The notes under the pieces: generated by a model
Told to the model about the DNA's origin: nothing
The model's input: only the letters and a program-made list of their open reading frames with translations
Databases searched by the model: none
Made by a program: the position numbers and the translations under genes
Shown: one piece after another, positions 1-11,468 of the stretch
How positions within the stretch are numbered: the stretch's first letter is position 1
Layout: the number at the start of each line of letters is the position of its first letter
Source: Globisporangium splendens
Taxonomy: Eukaryota > Oomycota > Peronosporomycetes > Pythiales > Pythiaceae
Direction: 5' to 3'
NCBI GenBank assembly: GCA_006386115.1
Contig: VFIW01000023.1
Span: forward strand, 186,001 to 250,000
DNA length: 64,000 nucleotides

Positions 1-1451
1 AGCTCTTGCCCATGTCGATGCCGTGGCCGCCGTACGTCGTCTCCTCGACCACGTAGTCAAACTGCGCGAGGTCAAAGAACGGCTTGACGGTCTCGAGCCA
101 GATCTTGCGCGCGCGGCGCTTGCCCGAGTGCGGGTTCACGACGATCTTGATGCGGCGCCTCTCGGCCAGTGGCGGCGCGCGTGCCTGCCAGCGCACGAGC
201 TCCTGGATCGTGCGCACCCACGTGTCGATCACCTGCGCGTCGTCGCACGCAAAGTCCACGTACGAGTGTGTGCGCCGGAGCGCCGACGCGCCCGTGCCGC
301 GGCCCTTGCGGAAGAAATGCACGCGGAAGTAGCCCGGGCGCGATGCCGGCGCCTCGGCGCCCACGAGGTCGTCCGTGTCAATGGAGCCCTTGTGTCGCAT
401 GCTACAAGCATAAATGAAAGAACGAAGATGATAACAAATGAGTGAGCAAAAGGAGCGACACAAGACAATGCACTATGGACGCGTATGAACAAAGGAGCGT
501 ACCCTCGGTACCAGGAGATGACGTCGCGGTCCATGCGGATCTCGCACGCGCGGCGATGGTACCGCACCTTGGCCGTGATCTCATAGTCCAGCGGCACCTC
601 ACGGCGCGAATATGCCTGCATATAACAATGTTATTAAGCATATATTGACAGCTCGCCAAAGTCAGGACATGCCCACTAACACATACCTGGACGCGCCGGA
701 TGCTCTCGCGCAGGTTGCTCTCGTGCGGGTTCTCGAAGGTGACGTCGCCGATGGACGTGGCACGCACCGAGAGCGCGGTCTTGGCGAGTTCGCGGGCCGA
801 CTCGCGCGTGAGCGACTTGCGCGTCACGTACGTGGTGCCGCCCTTAGAGAGCGCGCTGAGCTTGCTGTGTTGGCTGTGGCGGCTGCCCGGCGAGAGCTGT
901 TGCTGCTGCTGGTGGCTCCCGGGCGAGAGCGGCACGCTGGGTGCTGCGGCAGACTGCTCCTGGTGCTCGTGGCCCGAGGGAAACTCGCCGCTGCTCTGCG
1001 TCTGGAGCTGGTGATTGTCCACGGGCTCGGGGCTCTTGGGTGTCAGGATCTCGTCCGAGTGCTGCTGCTTATAGAACGGCCCCGTGCTCGTGGAGAACGT
1101 GGACGCGCCGAAAAAGTGCGCGTGCTTGTCGTCAGCGTTGGAAGAAATCTGTTCCTGGAGTTTGAAGACCGGGTCGCTCTCGCGCGGCGAGAGGATGGAC
1201 GACGACGTGAACGACGCCATCACGTGGGACCCGTAGGACGACGCGAACCGCGAGCCGTAGGACGACGGGTAGCTGCCCCCTGGTCCCGGCGGCGTGCCCA
1301 CGCCTCCGTCGTCGTGGCCCGCGGGCGTTGGAGTCGGCGCCGCGTCCGAGAGCGCGCCGTAGTGCGTCGCGTAGCTGTCGGCGAGGCCGTCGTCGTAGCG
1401 CGGCGTCATGGAGTCCGCGCCAGTGTGCTGGCTGTCCAGGTGGAACTGCAT
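1..1451 (-). CDS. Sphingosine/diacylglycerol-kinase-like lipid kinase (3' end off the window)
   Basis: Three exons are seen on the minus strand: 1451-687, 615-503 and 402-1, with introns 686-616 (71 bp, GTATGT...CAG) and 502-403 (100 bp, GTACGC...TAG). The start at 1451 is the first ATG after a CA-rich, non-coding-looking leader. The first ~255 residues are Ser/Pro/Gln-rich and probably disordered. Exons 2-3 encode a PH-like segment (RACEIRMDRDVISWYRG through DTWVRTIQELVRW) and then the beginning of a DAGK catalytic domain, with the nucleotide-binding IKIVVNPHSGKRRARKIW stretch and ETTYGGHG. In this family such enzymes phosphorylate sphingoid bases, ceramide or diacylglycerol at membranes. 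The PH-like/DAGK order fits sphingosine or ceramide kinases better than diacylglycerol kinases, but the rest of the catalytic domain is outside the window, so the substrate is not decidable. Confidence 0.85.
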
Positions 1452-4400
1452 GGAGAATGTCCTGATCCGAGTGAGTTCCGATTTGCACACTTGTCGACAA
1501 GTCTCTCTTGTTTGCACACTCTGCACACACGCACGCACGCACAGACGCACACACGCGCGCTTTGTTGTTGGTCGCCTTGCTTCGGCTTGCTGCGTGGCGC
1601 AAAGGGTTCTGTTTTGTTTGTTTGCCCGACAACGTGTGACAACTGCTTTTGCTGCCTGTTGTGCACGCCGCAGAAAATCGAGTAATTCGTAATTTATTCT
1701 TGGAGGCTTTTTGCAGAAGGCGCAAGAGAAGCGATGATGGAACCCATCTGCACGCATTTAAGGAGGGAAAATGGCGTAATTTACGTGAAAACTATCTTTT
1801 GGCAGAGTTGTTGTCGCGAACACACATCCCCCGAAAAATGAAACAGACTGGCTCGTTTGTTTATGCACGTCGAGTTTGACGTTTTTTGGCTTGTGGAGAA
1901 AATAAAGATAGATAACGAGAGCGAGTTGATTGCGAGGATTTATGTGGAATGTCCACCTGCTATATTAGCTGTTCTCACATATGCGTGTGTGCGCATTTAC
2001 AGACTCCTGACCTGTCCAACGTGGCTGGATAGATTAATGACGCTTCTTTTCTTTTCTTTGTCTTGCCATATTTTCACTTCCTATTTTTTTGGCGACTGTT
2101 GTGCTGGTTGGTGGCTTGGTGGATGGACTTGTGATTCACTGACCCACAAGTTGCGAACGAACTCGGTAAAATAAACTATTTGAAGGTTATATAACCCTTC
2201 GAAACGAAAGTTATTTGTGTTATTTTTCCAACGAAACAAACAAATAATCCGATCTGCACACAGACGGTCGTAATCAGAGCAAGCACCACCACATTAGAGA
2301 ACCCTGAAATTATAGAAACCTGCATCAATGAACAATTTCTTGAAGCTGCTCTCTTTCGTCAGTATTGAGTATCCCTTACACAAGCTGGTGGCACAGCTTT
2401 TAGATTTAAATAACCGCACACATTTGATCGATTAGTTCGAGTATATTATCAACCGCTCACGCGCTTGTGCCTCTAGGGAAGCGTGTGGTGATTATGCGAT
2501 TATGCCGTCGAGCATTCAGCCACAAAACCGGCGCAAGCATAAACACAAGCCGCAAAACGCCAGCCAACTGCTTCGCACGGTATAACAACCGCACAAATCG
2601 ACCTTTTCGCTCCATGTTGTTCCTGAGACAAACGGACAATGAGCATTTCCATAGAGCCGCTGATAGCCCCTTTGCAGCAGGATATGGAACGCTCTCTGTG
2701 GTGACGCAATGGCCAAGTCAACAGCATCATCAGTGTGTTGATGGGTAACTTTTTATGTCGGTCAGGCAATTCAACTTGCATAATGAATATACAGGTGTGT
2801 TTGTTGTAAAGGAGTTCTTTATTTACAGAAGAGCGTGTGCATTTATTGCATTCTATTTGTGGAGGGTTTGCATAAATAAGTAAGAACGGCAATTGGAGCG
2901 TCTCAACGAGAGAGTAAATGAAAATTAAAAATGATATAAATGTGAACACCCACCGCACTCGGGTGCTCGGGTGTGTCTGTCCTCAGGACACGTGAAGCAG
3001 CTTATAAAGTTTGCTTGTTGGAAGTGAGGCCACGACCCACAGCTGTGCATTTTATCACATATCGCCCAAACGAGCGGACGCATTTTCAAGCTGCTCAAAT
3101 TATTCTTTTCACGTGCTCGGAACAATCTCCCGAACGCAGTTGATCCATGCAGCAAGCGATATGCGGTGCAGACAAGATAAAAGTGCGTCATTAAAAGCAG
3201 ATCGCTTCTATCTCGCTTACGCTCAGATCAAGAACGAAGTGCTAGACGTCAACCTCGTCTATTTCTCAACGTCCATTGCTTTCACGACGCAGCAATCAAC
3301 TGCATCCCTCTCCCAGTGAAATTATAAACGACTGGACTGGAAAGAAGGAAAATGACTTGCCAATCATAAGCTCCAGCAAGAATTCGAGATGCGACAAAGG
3401 AGTGCTTCACGAAGTATTGGCGGCAATTAAAAGGAAGCTCTGACAATAAAACGGGATATGCATATCCAGTACTACAGTGCTTGCAAACGGAAGCGAGTCA
3501 CTCCAAGCAGCAGACTCCTCGGGATACATAAGGGGAGAGCAACTGGATCATTACACATTTTGTTCTTCCAGTAGCGTTAACATTGCGATTACGCTTTCCA
3601 GCAAACGATTGCGTTCAAACTCACAGTATTCTACTCACAGTATTATTGGCGGCAATAATTGTCAGTTGGACTTTGCCAGTGTTCTTTAATGACATAACGC
3701 TAACAAATTGTGCGCGCACAAATGCACTCTCATCGACCTCGACCAGAAACCAGAGCTATGGAGACCTTCTCTAAACCTTTTGGTCAAGATTCGCGATATA
3801 ACACGCAGCATGATTGGTCGCGACATTTTGTGTGGTACGTGACGTTGTCTCAACAACTTTTTCCCTAAGTTCATGCTTTTTCAACTTTGGCAACTGTTGA
3901 AACGTCTCAAGCAGGTCAGTCGCAGGATGAAAAACTCAGCTAGTTCCAGCAATCTCAAATTCTGTCGGAGGCTCGAGTCATCATCTGGCGTGCAACGAAA
4001 GGTATTTTTTCCCTAATGCCGTTCATTTCTGTCGCGATCGCGAAAAGAGACCATGCAAATTTAGCGACATAGACTTTCTGTGTCATCCAATACAGAAATT
4101 CTGTGCCACTAAATTCGGGCAATTGAGAAGGTCACAGCAGCTCCACTCCAAGCAACTGCAGTCAGCGCGATTGCGTCTTCAGAAAATGAAAAGAAGCTCT
4201 CTTTCGATCTGTTTAGTTTTGAAGCGAAGAAATGCAAAACACTATCGTTTTATAGTAAGGAGGATAAAAGGCATCCACCGGCAGTTGCTTCCTCCACCCT
4301 CGTTTTGAAAGCATTGTGCCAGCAAATTGCATACAAACGTGAAGATCCTTTGCAAATGATGAGCTAGCTGTCTGAGTCGTTGCGAAGTGAGACCGAATGG

Positions 4401-4877
4401 CGCTGACGACCAGTGCTTCGCGAAACATCCGTGAACGTCAATCGAACGGAAGGACAACGCGCAATTGGTACCTGTGTTTGTAAACGAAAGAGAGAGTCAC
4501 TTGAGGCAGCGGGAATGAGAAGAGAAAATAGATGGGGTTGGGCTTTTGGTGGCGATAACAGTGCGATTACTCCTTCCTGAACTCAATAAATCTAGCCAAT
4601 TAATTGCAATTGTTGAGCGCAATTCAACACTCCACCACGTTTCAAAGATCGGTGGCGACAGTTGAAACCTGTGGACAGTTTCTTCAGCTGTCCAGGATCG
4701 ATGGTTGTCTAAGGCACTTCTAACACATTATTGCGCAATTTAATGTGTGCATCCGGCCATCAAAGTCAACTCATTTTGATCCAAATTCGCCGGCTTTGTA
4801 ATGCAGCATTGGCCACAATATTCTACTTGGCACCTCAGGATGCCTCGACTTTTTTCGTCTTGCACTTTGGAGCCTAC
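1452..4877. other. Gene-poor stretch, no supported gene
   Basis: About 3.4 kb upstream of the lipid kinase and beyond the 3' end of the permease. Only short, compositionally random open frames occur (longest about 150 codons). No conserved domain, transposon terminus, tRNA-like fold or array was seen. The first ~300 bp (1452-1760) with CA/GT runs are probably the leader and promoter of the lipid kinase gene. Confidence 0.5.
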
Positions 4878-6429
4878 TCAGTCGGAGCTTGCGACGCGCG
4901 CACCAGTATTTCGTGAGGCATATTTGTCCGGTTTCTTGGATGATCTGCCAGTCGTTTGGGTCCCGCTGCTGGTGCGTTCGTCCGCGTGGTCCTTGGCGGC
5001 AGTGGATTTGTTGCTGAGCCAACCCCAGGGAAGCCCCGAGGAGTGTTTCGATCGTGCTGCAGCAGCCCGTCGTCTCTCGTTGAACTCCACGACATGCGCG
5101 ACGAGGAGGATGCGGTTTTCCTCGACGGAGAATACCTGGCGCTTCTTCGCGTACCCAAAGTAGTAGATCGTGAGCAGCGCCACAACGGCGCCAAAGACCG
5201 CGATCTCGATGCCGCCGTTGCCCTGGAAGCCCACAATCGCGACGAGACCCATGAGCCAGATGCTCATGGAGTAGACGGCTCCAGCGATGCCAAACGGGTT
5301 GCGAAACGACGACCTCGTGATCTTGCGGTAGTTGATCTTGAGCGAGATGTACCCGATGCACTGGCCCGTGTACGAGAGGAACGCGCACGTGATGCAGATC
5401 GTAAACAAGCACGACTCGAGACCCCCCACAAAGTGCACAACGAGGCAGATCGCGTAGCTCAGGAGCGAGCCAAAGCCCATGCCCACGGCTTTCGTCCTGG
5501 ACAGGCAACCTGGAAGCAAGTGCGACTCTGCCATGGCCGCGATGAGCTTCCCATAGCACCACATGAAGCCAAAGGCCGTGGCGTACGTCGCTGGGAGTAA
5601 GAGGATCGTGACGGTGTTGTGCGGGAGCTGGAACAGTAGCTCAAAGCAGTTGTTGAACGGCACGAGCTCGCTGGGAAGATGAGCGATACCCGGCGGAAGT
5701 GAGACCGTGGCAAAGAAGACCGCGGCGCCCGTCACGCACAGCGTGAGCACGCACGCGATCTGTGCAAACGGGATCGCGGTCTTGGGCGACTCGACGTGGT
5801 CGCTTGCGAGACTGAGCGCTTCGACACCGACAAAGAACCAGGACGCGAGCGGAAATGCCTTAAGAAACCCTGAGACGCCGTGCACGACGTGCATGCTTGG
5901 ATCGTCAGCGTACTTTGTAAAGTTGACGTACGGCAAGGAGCCAAAGCAAAACAGCAGCGCGATCGCGAGCGACACGGCTCCGAGGAGCAGGACGAACCGC
6001 CAGAGCAGACAATCACCGCGAAGGTGCACGCACAGCGCCGATACATAAAACGCGAGCGCGAGCGCGATCGCAGGCTCCATGCCCTCGAGACTCGGCACGG
6101 CCTGCACGATCATCTCGGCGAACGCGACGACCGATGTCGCGACGTACGCAATGTACTCGAGAGCCTCGCAACACCCGATGAGGTAGCCTGGGAAGAACCC
6201 GAGCGTGCACCGCGAGAGACCATACGCACCCCCAGCGAACGGCAGCGCACCAGTCACTTCGGACGTGCAGCAGCAAAGCGTGAGTTGTTCCGACCGAGCG
6301 CTCGTCTCCTTGAGCTCCTGGAACCAGGGGAGCGCCTGGTGCATCGTCTGTCGCAGTGCCAACCTTGTAGCTATTCATGTGGCTTCCTAGGTAGAATCGT
6401 CGCTTGGATTTTGTGAACGCGGCTCCCAT
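4878..6429 (-). pseudogene. APC-superfamily amino-acid permease lacking the first membrane segment
   Basis: The long frame (ATG near 6344, stop at 4878) encodes a multi-pass transporter of the APC family. Motifs such as EVTGALPFAGGAYGLSRCTL, GCCEALEYIAYV and SWFFVGVEALSLA are typical of the amino-acid/ethanolamine permease branch. Family members begin with a short cytosolic part (RFYLGSH.N.YKVGT) and TM1. Here that start is present, but in a different reading frame: an ATG at 6429-6427 opens MGAAFTKSKRRFYLGSHMNSYKVGT. It is followed by about 85 bp with no similarity to TM1 before the homology resumes, out of frame, at CCCTSEVTGAL. An in-frame TGA closes the permease frame just upstream of 6362. 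TM1 normally holds part of the substrate site, so the product is probably inactive. No good splice pair would repair it. The C-terminal tail (residues ~400 onward) is hydrophilic and Ser/Lys-rich. Confidence 0.75.
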
Positions 6430-7383
6430 GTTGGCGCGTGTCTTTATGCCACCTTGTCGATGTCTTGCTTGCCGAAAACTAAGAGTAAGAGCCCAGGTGT
6501 GCGTCCTGATGCACGCTTTCTCTCGTGCAGAGAGCAAGGTATCCGAAGCCAAAGTTGTGCCTATTTTTGGACCCAGTACTGTTTCCTATCTCATTTTGTG
6601 CTGCCTGGGTCTGCTTGATCAGCCTGCATCCGACGAGCAACAGCATTATCACCCGACAGACAGCAACCACAGTTAAAAGAGTTCTGATGCCTGTATATTT
6701 AGCCGCGAACACGTCTCGTAACCTACGCATTGTGGAGGGAGAGCGAGCCAAGTAGTATTTTGGAGGACTCGCGGGCGTTATCACTAAAAAGAGGCGATCT
6801 CAAATAGACCCACGCGCACTTTGTGAGGCAGCAGTGGGATAACTGCGACCTCATTTCTATTTCAGAATCGCCCCGAACCGAGCTGTTTCTAGTCGAACCA
6901 TTTGTCCATATGTGAACGCGAGCAGTCAATTCAAGCCAATTGCACTCAGTTATTAGTCAGACAAGGCGGACGTTTTGACCTTTTTTCAACGCGCACTGCA
7001 CGAGGTGAGCTTGGATGCTGAGACGTCAAACGCCACTGGCACCACTCAGAGAGTCCTGCCACATGCACTGCCTGCCCAGTCACGCGCGTCGTCGGGTTCG
7101 CAACTAGCAATACTAGTTTCTCAACGCGCAATCGTGCAGAAACTCGGTGTCTACGAGTGTTTATCGGCCATCCATCCATTCCTGCAAGAAATGGATCGTG
7201 TCTTTTCTTCGTTCTGTCGCACGAATGATCGCGAGTGATGGTCTGGAGAGCTGTTCCGCATATCCCGAGTTTAATGGGACCTAGAGTGATCGTCAAGCCG
7301 AGTGTTCCGAATATTACTGAATTTAGATATTTTCATTCGGGACCAATCATCTGTGGCTATTGTGGAGAGACACACTGCATACG
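6430..7383. other. Intergenic region
   Basis: Divergent intergenic DNA between the permease and the first Tim44-like gene. It should hold both promoters. No coding sequence, repeat or RNA gene was recognised. Confidence 0.5.
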
Positions 7384-8274
7384 ATGGCGATGCACAATCG
7401 CGTCGCAGCTCTTCGCCGCGCACACGCAGCGAATGTGGCGCATACAATCAACAGCAGCTACCGCAACAGCGCCTGTAGCACCCACGGTATCTTCGTTTGC
7501 GGCAGGACTGGGCGTCACTCCTACGCAGCGTCCGCCTTCAGCACATCCGCGTCCACCAACGGCCATGAGCCTCCTTCCCAGCAATCGCAGCCGTTGCTCT
7601 CGGGTATGGCCGAATTTCTCCAGACGATCCAACGGTGTCGCGCACGGAAGTACGTGTTCGACCAGTACAAGAAGCAGAACGTGTTCCAGCCGTCTCCGTG
7701 GGCAGGTTTGAACAATTGGTTCCTGTTTTACCACCTGAATCGACCGCAGAACGTGCATTCGACGCTCGACATGGTCGAGTTTCTCGATGGCGCCAAGCAC
7801 GCGCTAGAAGCGACGATGATGGCAATGTACTCGCGCGAATTCGCCAATTTTGCGGTCGGTGCGATCGAGAAATCTGAATGTGCCGACCAGCTGCGTGCGA
7901 GTCTCGAGCCTGTGAGTCTGGATGCGCTGCAGCAATTCATCAAGTACACGGAAGACGCGGGGATCCGTACCGAGATGCAGCGGCTCGACATCCATGCAGC
8001 GTACCTCGTTGGTGCGCAATACCATCGTGTGGCTCGTCGTCCGAGCACAAACACGTCCGGCGCTCAGATCGTCGATGCGCCAGTCGATGAACGGATTCGT
8101 ATCCAGGTGTGTTTTGAGATCACGGAGCACGTGAACGTGAAGCTGCCAGAGGACGATGAGCCGGAGCTTATGCAGAAAGAGAACGTGTCGATTTGGCAAT
8201 TCGAGTCGGTCGTGAACTCGCCAGAGACGATCGACTGGATGATCGAGCCGCTGAACCTGGTGTCAGGTGCATAG
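7384..8274 (+). CDS. Tim44-like mitochondrial protein, paralogue 1
   Basis: A 296-residue single-exon gene. The ATG at 7384 (MAMHNRVAALRRAH) is chosen because it opens an Arg/Ala/Ser-rich stretch poor in acidic residues, running to about residue 60 and containing SAFSTSAS, a likely mitochondrial presequence. The body has the family pattern shared with four other genes in this window: an aromatic/basic helix (YVFDQYKKQNVFQ), the V-EFL-GA-HA and MYSREF helix (residues ~125-150), a variable middle, and a C-terminal strand W-x-FES-x-V followed by I-DW-x-I. This helix-plus-sheet layout resembles the Tim44/MRPL45/MBA1-like domain of inner-membrane proteins that bind mitoribosomes or the import motor. 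That assignment is made by eye and is the main uncertainty; mitochondrial location is inferred from the N-terminus. Confidence 0.65.
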   Translation: MAMHNRVAALRRAHAANVAHTINSSYRNSACSTHGIFVCGRTGRHSYAASAFSTSASTNGHEPPSQQSQPLLSGMAEFLQTIQRCRARKYVFDQYKKQNVFQPSPWAGLNNWFLFYHLNRPQNVHSTLDMVEFLDGAKHALEATMMAMYSREFANFAVGAIEKSECADQLRASLEPVSLDALQQFIKYTEDAGIRTEMQRLDIHAAYLVGAQYHRVARRPSTNTSGAQIVDAPVDERIRIQVCFEITEHVNVKLPEDDEPELMQKENVSIWQFESVVNSPETIDWMIEPLNLVSGA

Positions 8275-8695
8275 TTTTGCTTCCTTTGTTTACTGCATGT
8301 GGTGGCGCGCATTATCAACAACTTTACATTCGAGTGAGGTTTCGTGCATGGCATCCTCCAGCAATCCACACGCAAGTCTGCGTCGCCGCTCACTGAATCA
8401 AACTTGCAGACGAGATAACAAATAAAGCAATTTCAAGAAGCCCGCCCGATTTGAAGCAGCCAAACAATCTCGAAGAACAACATCAACATTTAATTCTGCG
8501 TCGAAGTTACGACTCACACAATGGCAATTCGGCTAGCAAAAGTGGGACGGACAAACACAACGCTAGGCCCTGATCACAGCCGCCAGCACACAAACTCACA
8601 CCGAACGCATTCCAAAAACCAGCGGATATCGTCCACCGAAACCCAAGCCAGCGCCTCCCACATACTAATATGCTCGGTACTGATGTTGGCGTCAT
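8275..8695. other. Intergenic region
   Basis: About 420 bp between the Tim44-like gene 1 and the truncated secreted-protein copy. Nothing recognisable was seen. Confidence 0.5.
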
Positions 8696-9376
8696 CTACT
8701 TGTCGTTCTTCGTGATCGCCGACCTAGACGCGACAACGTCCGCGATTTTGGCGCCACCAGTCAGCGTCACGACGTCGTTCCGGCTCGGCACCAAGGTGCT
8801 GCCGCCAATTGCAATCTGGTTGTCGCTCAGCGCCACGTTCTTGTTGACGACACCCGTGGGCTGACGCAAGATGTCCTTGGTGCCGACCAGGACGGTCACG
8901 CCGCGGGGCGACTGCGACTGGATGTCCTGTTCCTTGTCGTTGTCGTCGGCGTCTTCGTCCAACTCGTGCGTCAGGTCGTCCCGCTTCTCCGTCGTCATCG
9001 TCTTCATGGCGGCGTTCACCAGGTCCGCGATGCGTTGGCTGCGAGTCGTCGCGTCGTCTTTCGCGGCCACCGCGGCTGATGCCTTCGTCATGATCGCCGT
9101 GTCCGTGTCCTTCCCCGATACCACCTTCATCACGTTCTTCGACAGAGTGGCAGTGCTCATATCTCGGGCGTCGGCAGACGTCACCATGTGCTCCACTTTG
9201 CGACCCAGCTTGAGGGCGAGGCGGTCGTTTTGCGAGAACACGATGTTGCTGCGCGTCACAGCCACGTTGTTGTCCATGGCGAGCGTGTTCTTGTTGACGA
9301 GTGCGGTGGGGCTGTTGAGGATGTCGTGGGTCGCGATCTTGACGACGACACCGGTGGTGGTCGCATTGCCAGAGGG
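8696..9376 (-). pseudogene. Truncated copy of the secreted two-module protein
   Basis: On the minus strand an open frame runs from about 9376 to a TAG at 8696. Over roughly 8712-9376 it is nearly identical at DNA level to 25598-26262 on the plus strand, so it is a recent duplicate. It contains both repeat modules (around DILNSPTALVNKN and DILRQPTGVVNKN) and the helical middle. It has lost the signal peptide and start region: upstream of 9376 the sequence is unrelated. Its tail diverges after SAIT into a short unrelated end (KNDK, stop). The copy at 25467 starts with a secretion signal, so this one is a 5'- and 3'-truncated relic. Unlike the fuller copy it keeps the run of four A that maintains frame in the second module. 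Confidence 0.8.
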
Positions 9377-10359
9377 TGGAGGCTGGTCACGTGGTTGACT
9401 TGGTAGCGGCAGGTTTCTGGCGGAGGTGGATCTGCTTGTTGGGGTTTGCAGAGCTCCACACTGCAGAGATTAGAGCACACTTTTAGCGATATTCCATGTC
9501 GAAGGTACCTGCTAGTTTTCAGTGCTTGCTTCACAACTTTTTTGCTGTGGAAAATTGTTACAGTGTACTGAAATGACCTTCTTCTCATGGCCATAAAGAA
9601 GCAGGAAAGTATGCTTCTCGACACTGCCGAACTCTACACAATGAAATTTGTCGACGCGTGGAGTCGAGCTCTAAAACGAAACATCCCCACAACAAAATGG
9701 ATAGAAAAACAGCACATTTCGTTTCGGTATAAGAGCTTGCTAGGTAATAAGCACAACCGAACACCGCAATCAAACATGCTTGTAGCACGCATGGCCAGGG
9801 ATGCACACCATTCTCAAGCAGCCATTTTGCTTCCAGCTCTTGTAAACAAGTCCTCTACAATGTCACTCGATTATGTGCTATTCAATCTACATCCAATAAA
9901 CTTGCTTCAAATGAGTTGTTTTTCGGGGGTATGGGGTGTCATGTGCGGGCAGTAGCACAGGCGTAGCTACTGCGGCGAGTATTCCCTCGTCGTGGCTGGT
10001 GTGCGTGTCCGACAGCGGCGATGGGGATGGGTTATTTTTCGCGCGAGGGAGCTCTGGCAACTTTGGCACAAATCTAGAACTGATTAGTCTTTTTTGATGG
10101 TTGAGCATGGAACTATGTAATCGGAGCTTTATCCAGATTGATCAATAATCGAAATCTTCCAAACACAGGTTTTTCGTCATAAAAGGGCAGTGCGATGAGC
10201 CATGGCACTTTCAGCCATGACTCATGGCTGATTGCGTTGCCGAAAGTGTTAGGTCATAAACAACGTGGTGTCAGTCTGACTATGCAACCAAACGACTCGC
10301 AGTACATCATCTCACATTGCAGTCCACGGTTTTCTTCTTGCTCTTCTGTGTCCACACCA
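9377..10359. other. Intergenic region with the unique promoter of GHR copy 1
   Basis: No gene is supported. The right part (about 10190-10359) is the upstream region of GHR copy 1. It differs completely from the upstream regions of copies 2 and 3, and it carries the bZIP-type palindrome at 10212-10230 plus GATTGCG (10230-10236) and TCATAAACA (10254-10262). Confidence 0.5.
10212..10230. promoter_or_regulatory. TGACTCA-centred palindrome upstream of GHR copy 1
   Basis: Two perfect 9-bp arms (CAGCCATGA / TCATGGCTG) surround one central base, giving a TGACTCA core at 10218-10224. This is the AP-1/bZIP half-site arrangement often found at oxidative-stress genes. It sits about 190 bp before the GHR start codon and about 135 bp before the initiator. 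Function is inferred only. Confidence 0.4.
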
Positions 10360-10360
10360 G

Positions 10361-10377
10361 CTCACTCTTCAATTTGC
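10361..10377 (+). promoter_or_regulatory. Oomycete-type Inr + FPR core promoter of GHR copy 1
   Basis: CTCACTCT (10361-10368) fits the oomycete initiator YTCANTYY, and CAATTTGC (10370-10377) fits the flanking promoter element MAWTTTNC. The expected transcription start is near 10363, giving a leader of about 48 nt before the ATG at 10411. The same element precedes copies 2, 3 and 4. Confidence 0.65.
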
Positions 10378-10410
10378 CGCATCAAGCACACTCTCAAGAC
10401 TCCAACCTCC

Positions 10411-11468
10411 ATGGCCGCTCCATACAGAAGCTACATCCAGCCAGAAGCCGACGCCGAGTTCCCCGCCGAAGCCGGACGCTACCACTTGTACGTGGCGTAC
10501 TCGTGTCCCTTTGCGAGCCGCGCGCTCTCGGCGCGCAACCTCAAGGGTCTGCAGGACGTCGTGGGACTCTCGGTGGCGCACCCGATCTCCCAGAAGACCA
10601 GACCAGGTGACGAGACCGACACGCACAAGGGCTGGGTATTCGTGGACCCAGCCACCGAGCCTACGATCACGGGACCAGACGGCAAGGAGTACTCGACCGA
10701 GGGCTGCATCCCTGACACCGTGACGAACTCGCGCTTTGCTCGCGACATCTACGAACGCGTGAGCAAAGAGCCGCGCGCGTTCTCGGTGCCGATCCTCTGG
10801 GACAAGAAGAAGCAGACGATCGTGTCGAACGAGTCTGCCGACATCCTGCGCACGTTCAACACGGGCTTCCGTGAGCTGGTGCCGTCGGAGGTCGACCTGC
10901 TCCCTGCGGCGCTCGAAAAGGAGATCGATGGAATCAACGCCGGCTTGGTGCAGGACATCGCGTCCAGCATGTTCAAGGTCGTGCTCGCCAAGGAGGAAGA
11001 GACGCGTCTCGCGGAACTCACCAAGTACTTCGAGAACATCCAGCGCGCCGAGGACGTTCTCGCCAAGTCCCGCTTCCTCGTGGGCAACTCGATCACGGAG
11101 GCTGACGTTCGTCTGTTCCACGCGCTCATCCGCTTTGACGTGAACCAGCGTCCAGGTGACAAGCTCAGCCTCACGCAATACCCAAACCTCGTCAGCGTAC
11201 GTGCCTAAGCTGTTTTATTTTGTGTGTGCATGTGTGTCTTCCTGGCTTGGTATCTGATAACTTACTTGACTCTTGTGTGTGTGTGTGTGCGCATTGTTGA
11301 ATCTGTTAGTACCTGCGCGAGTTGTACCAGAATCCAGCGTTGAAGGCGACTGTGAACTGGTCGCACCTCAAGCTGATGCTGCTCAACTTCAACCCGGAAG
11401 CTGTCGGACACGACCCATCGGTCGACTACGACGCACCGCACGACCGCGCCTCGCGCTTCGCCAGCTAA
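10411..11468 (+). CDS. ECM4: Glutathionyl-hydroquinone reductase (Xi-class GST), copy 1
   Basis: Exon 1 is 10411-11196, the intron 11197-11309 (113 bp, GTACGT...TTAG, with a GT microsatellite), and exon 2 11310-11468; 314 residues. The N-terminal thioredoxin-fold part has the catalytic cysteine motif YSCPFASRAL (Cys32). The middle has the Xi-class signatures FSVPILWDKK and TIVSNESADILR, and the C-terminal helical domain has EADVRLFHALIRFD and NWSHLK. These enzymes reduce glutathionyl-hydroquinones and belong to cytosolic oxidative-stress and detoxification metabolism. The ATG at 10411 is used because it is the first after the initiator and is shared by all four copies. An upstream in-frame extension exists only where flanking DNA differs. 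The product is somewhat shorter than bacterial YqjG. Confidence 0.93.

Noticed and set aside
612..1685. 357-codon plus-strand frame opposite the lipid kinase
   Set aside because: Arg/Val-rich shadow of the real minus-strand exons; it crosses the real introns and has no family features.
2500..3319. Short frames with hydrophobic starts in the 1.5-4.9 kb region
   Set aside because: No consistent signal peptide plus conserved body; composition is that of non-coding DNA.
7484..7530. Candidate 46-bp intron inside the presequence of Tim44-like gene 1
   Set aside because: The GT...CAG pair would keep frame but is shorter than every other intron seen here (66 bp or more), and the unspliced sequence is already a good presequence.
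9256..9624. Possible spliced small gene on the minus strand (GTACCT...CTGCAG intron near 9470-9530)
   Set aside because: The splice sites look plausible, but the joined frame runs into a frame different from the secreted-protein sequence and has no recognisable domain.
10369..11178. 269-codon minus-strand frame opposite each GHR gene
   Set aside because: It exists only because the GC-rich GHR coding sequence leaves the antisense frame free of stops. It encodes no domain and recurs with every copy, including the inverted one.
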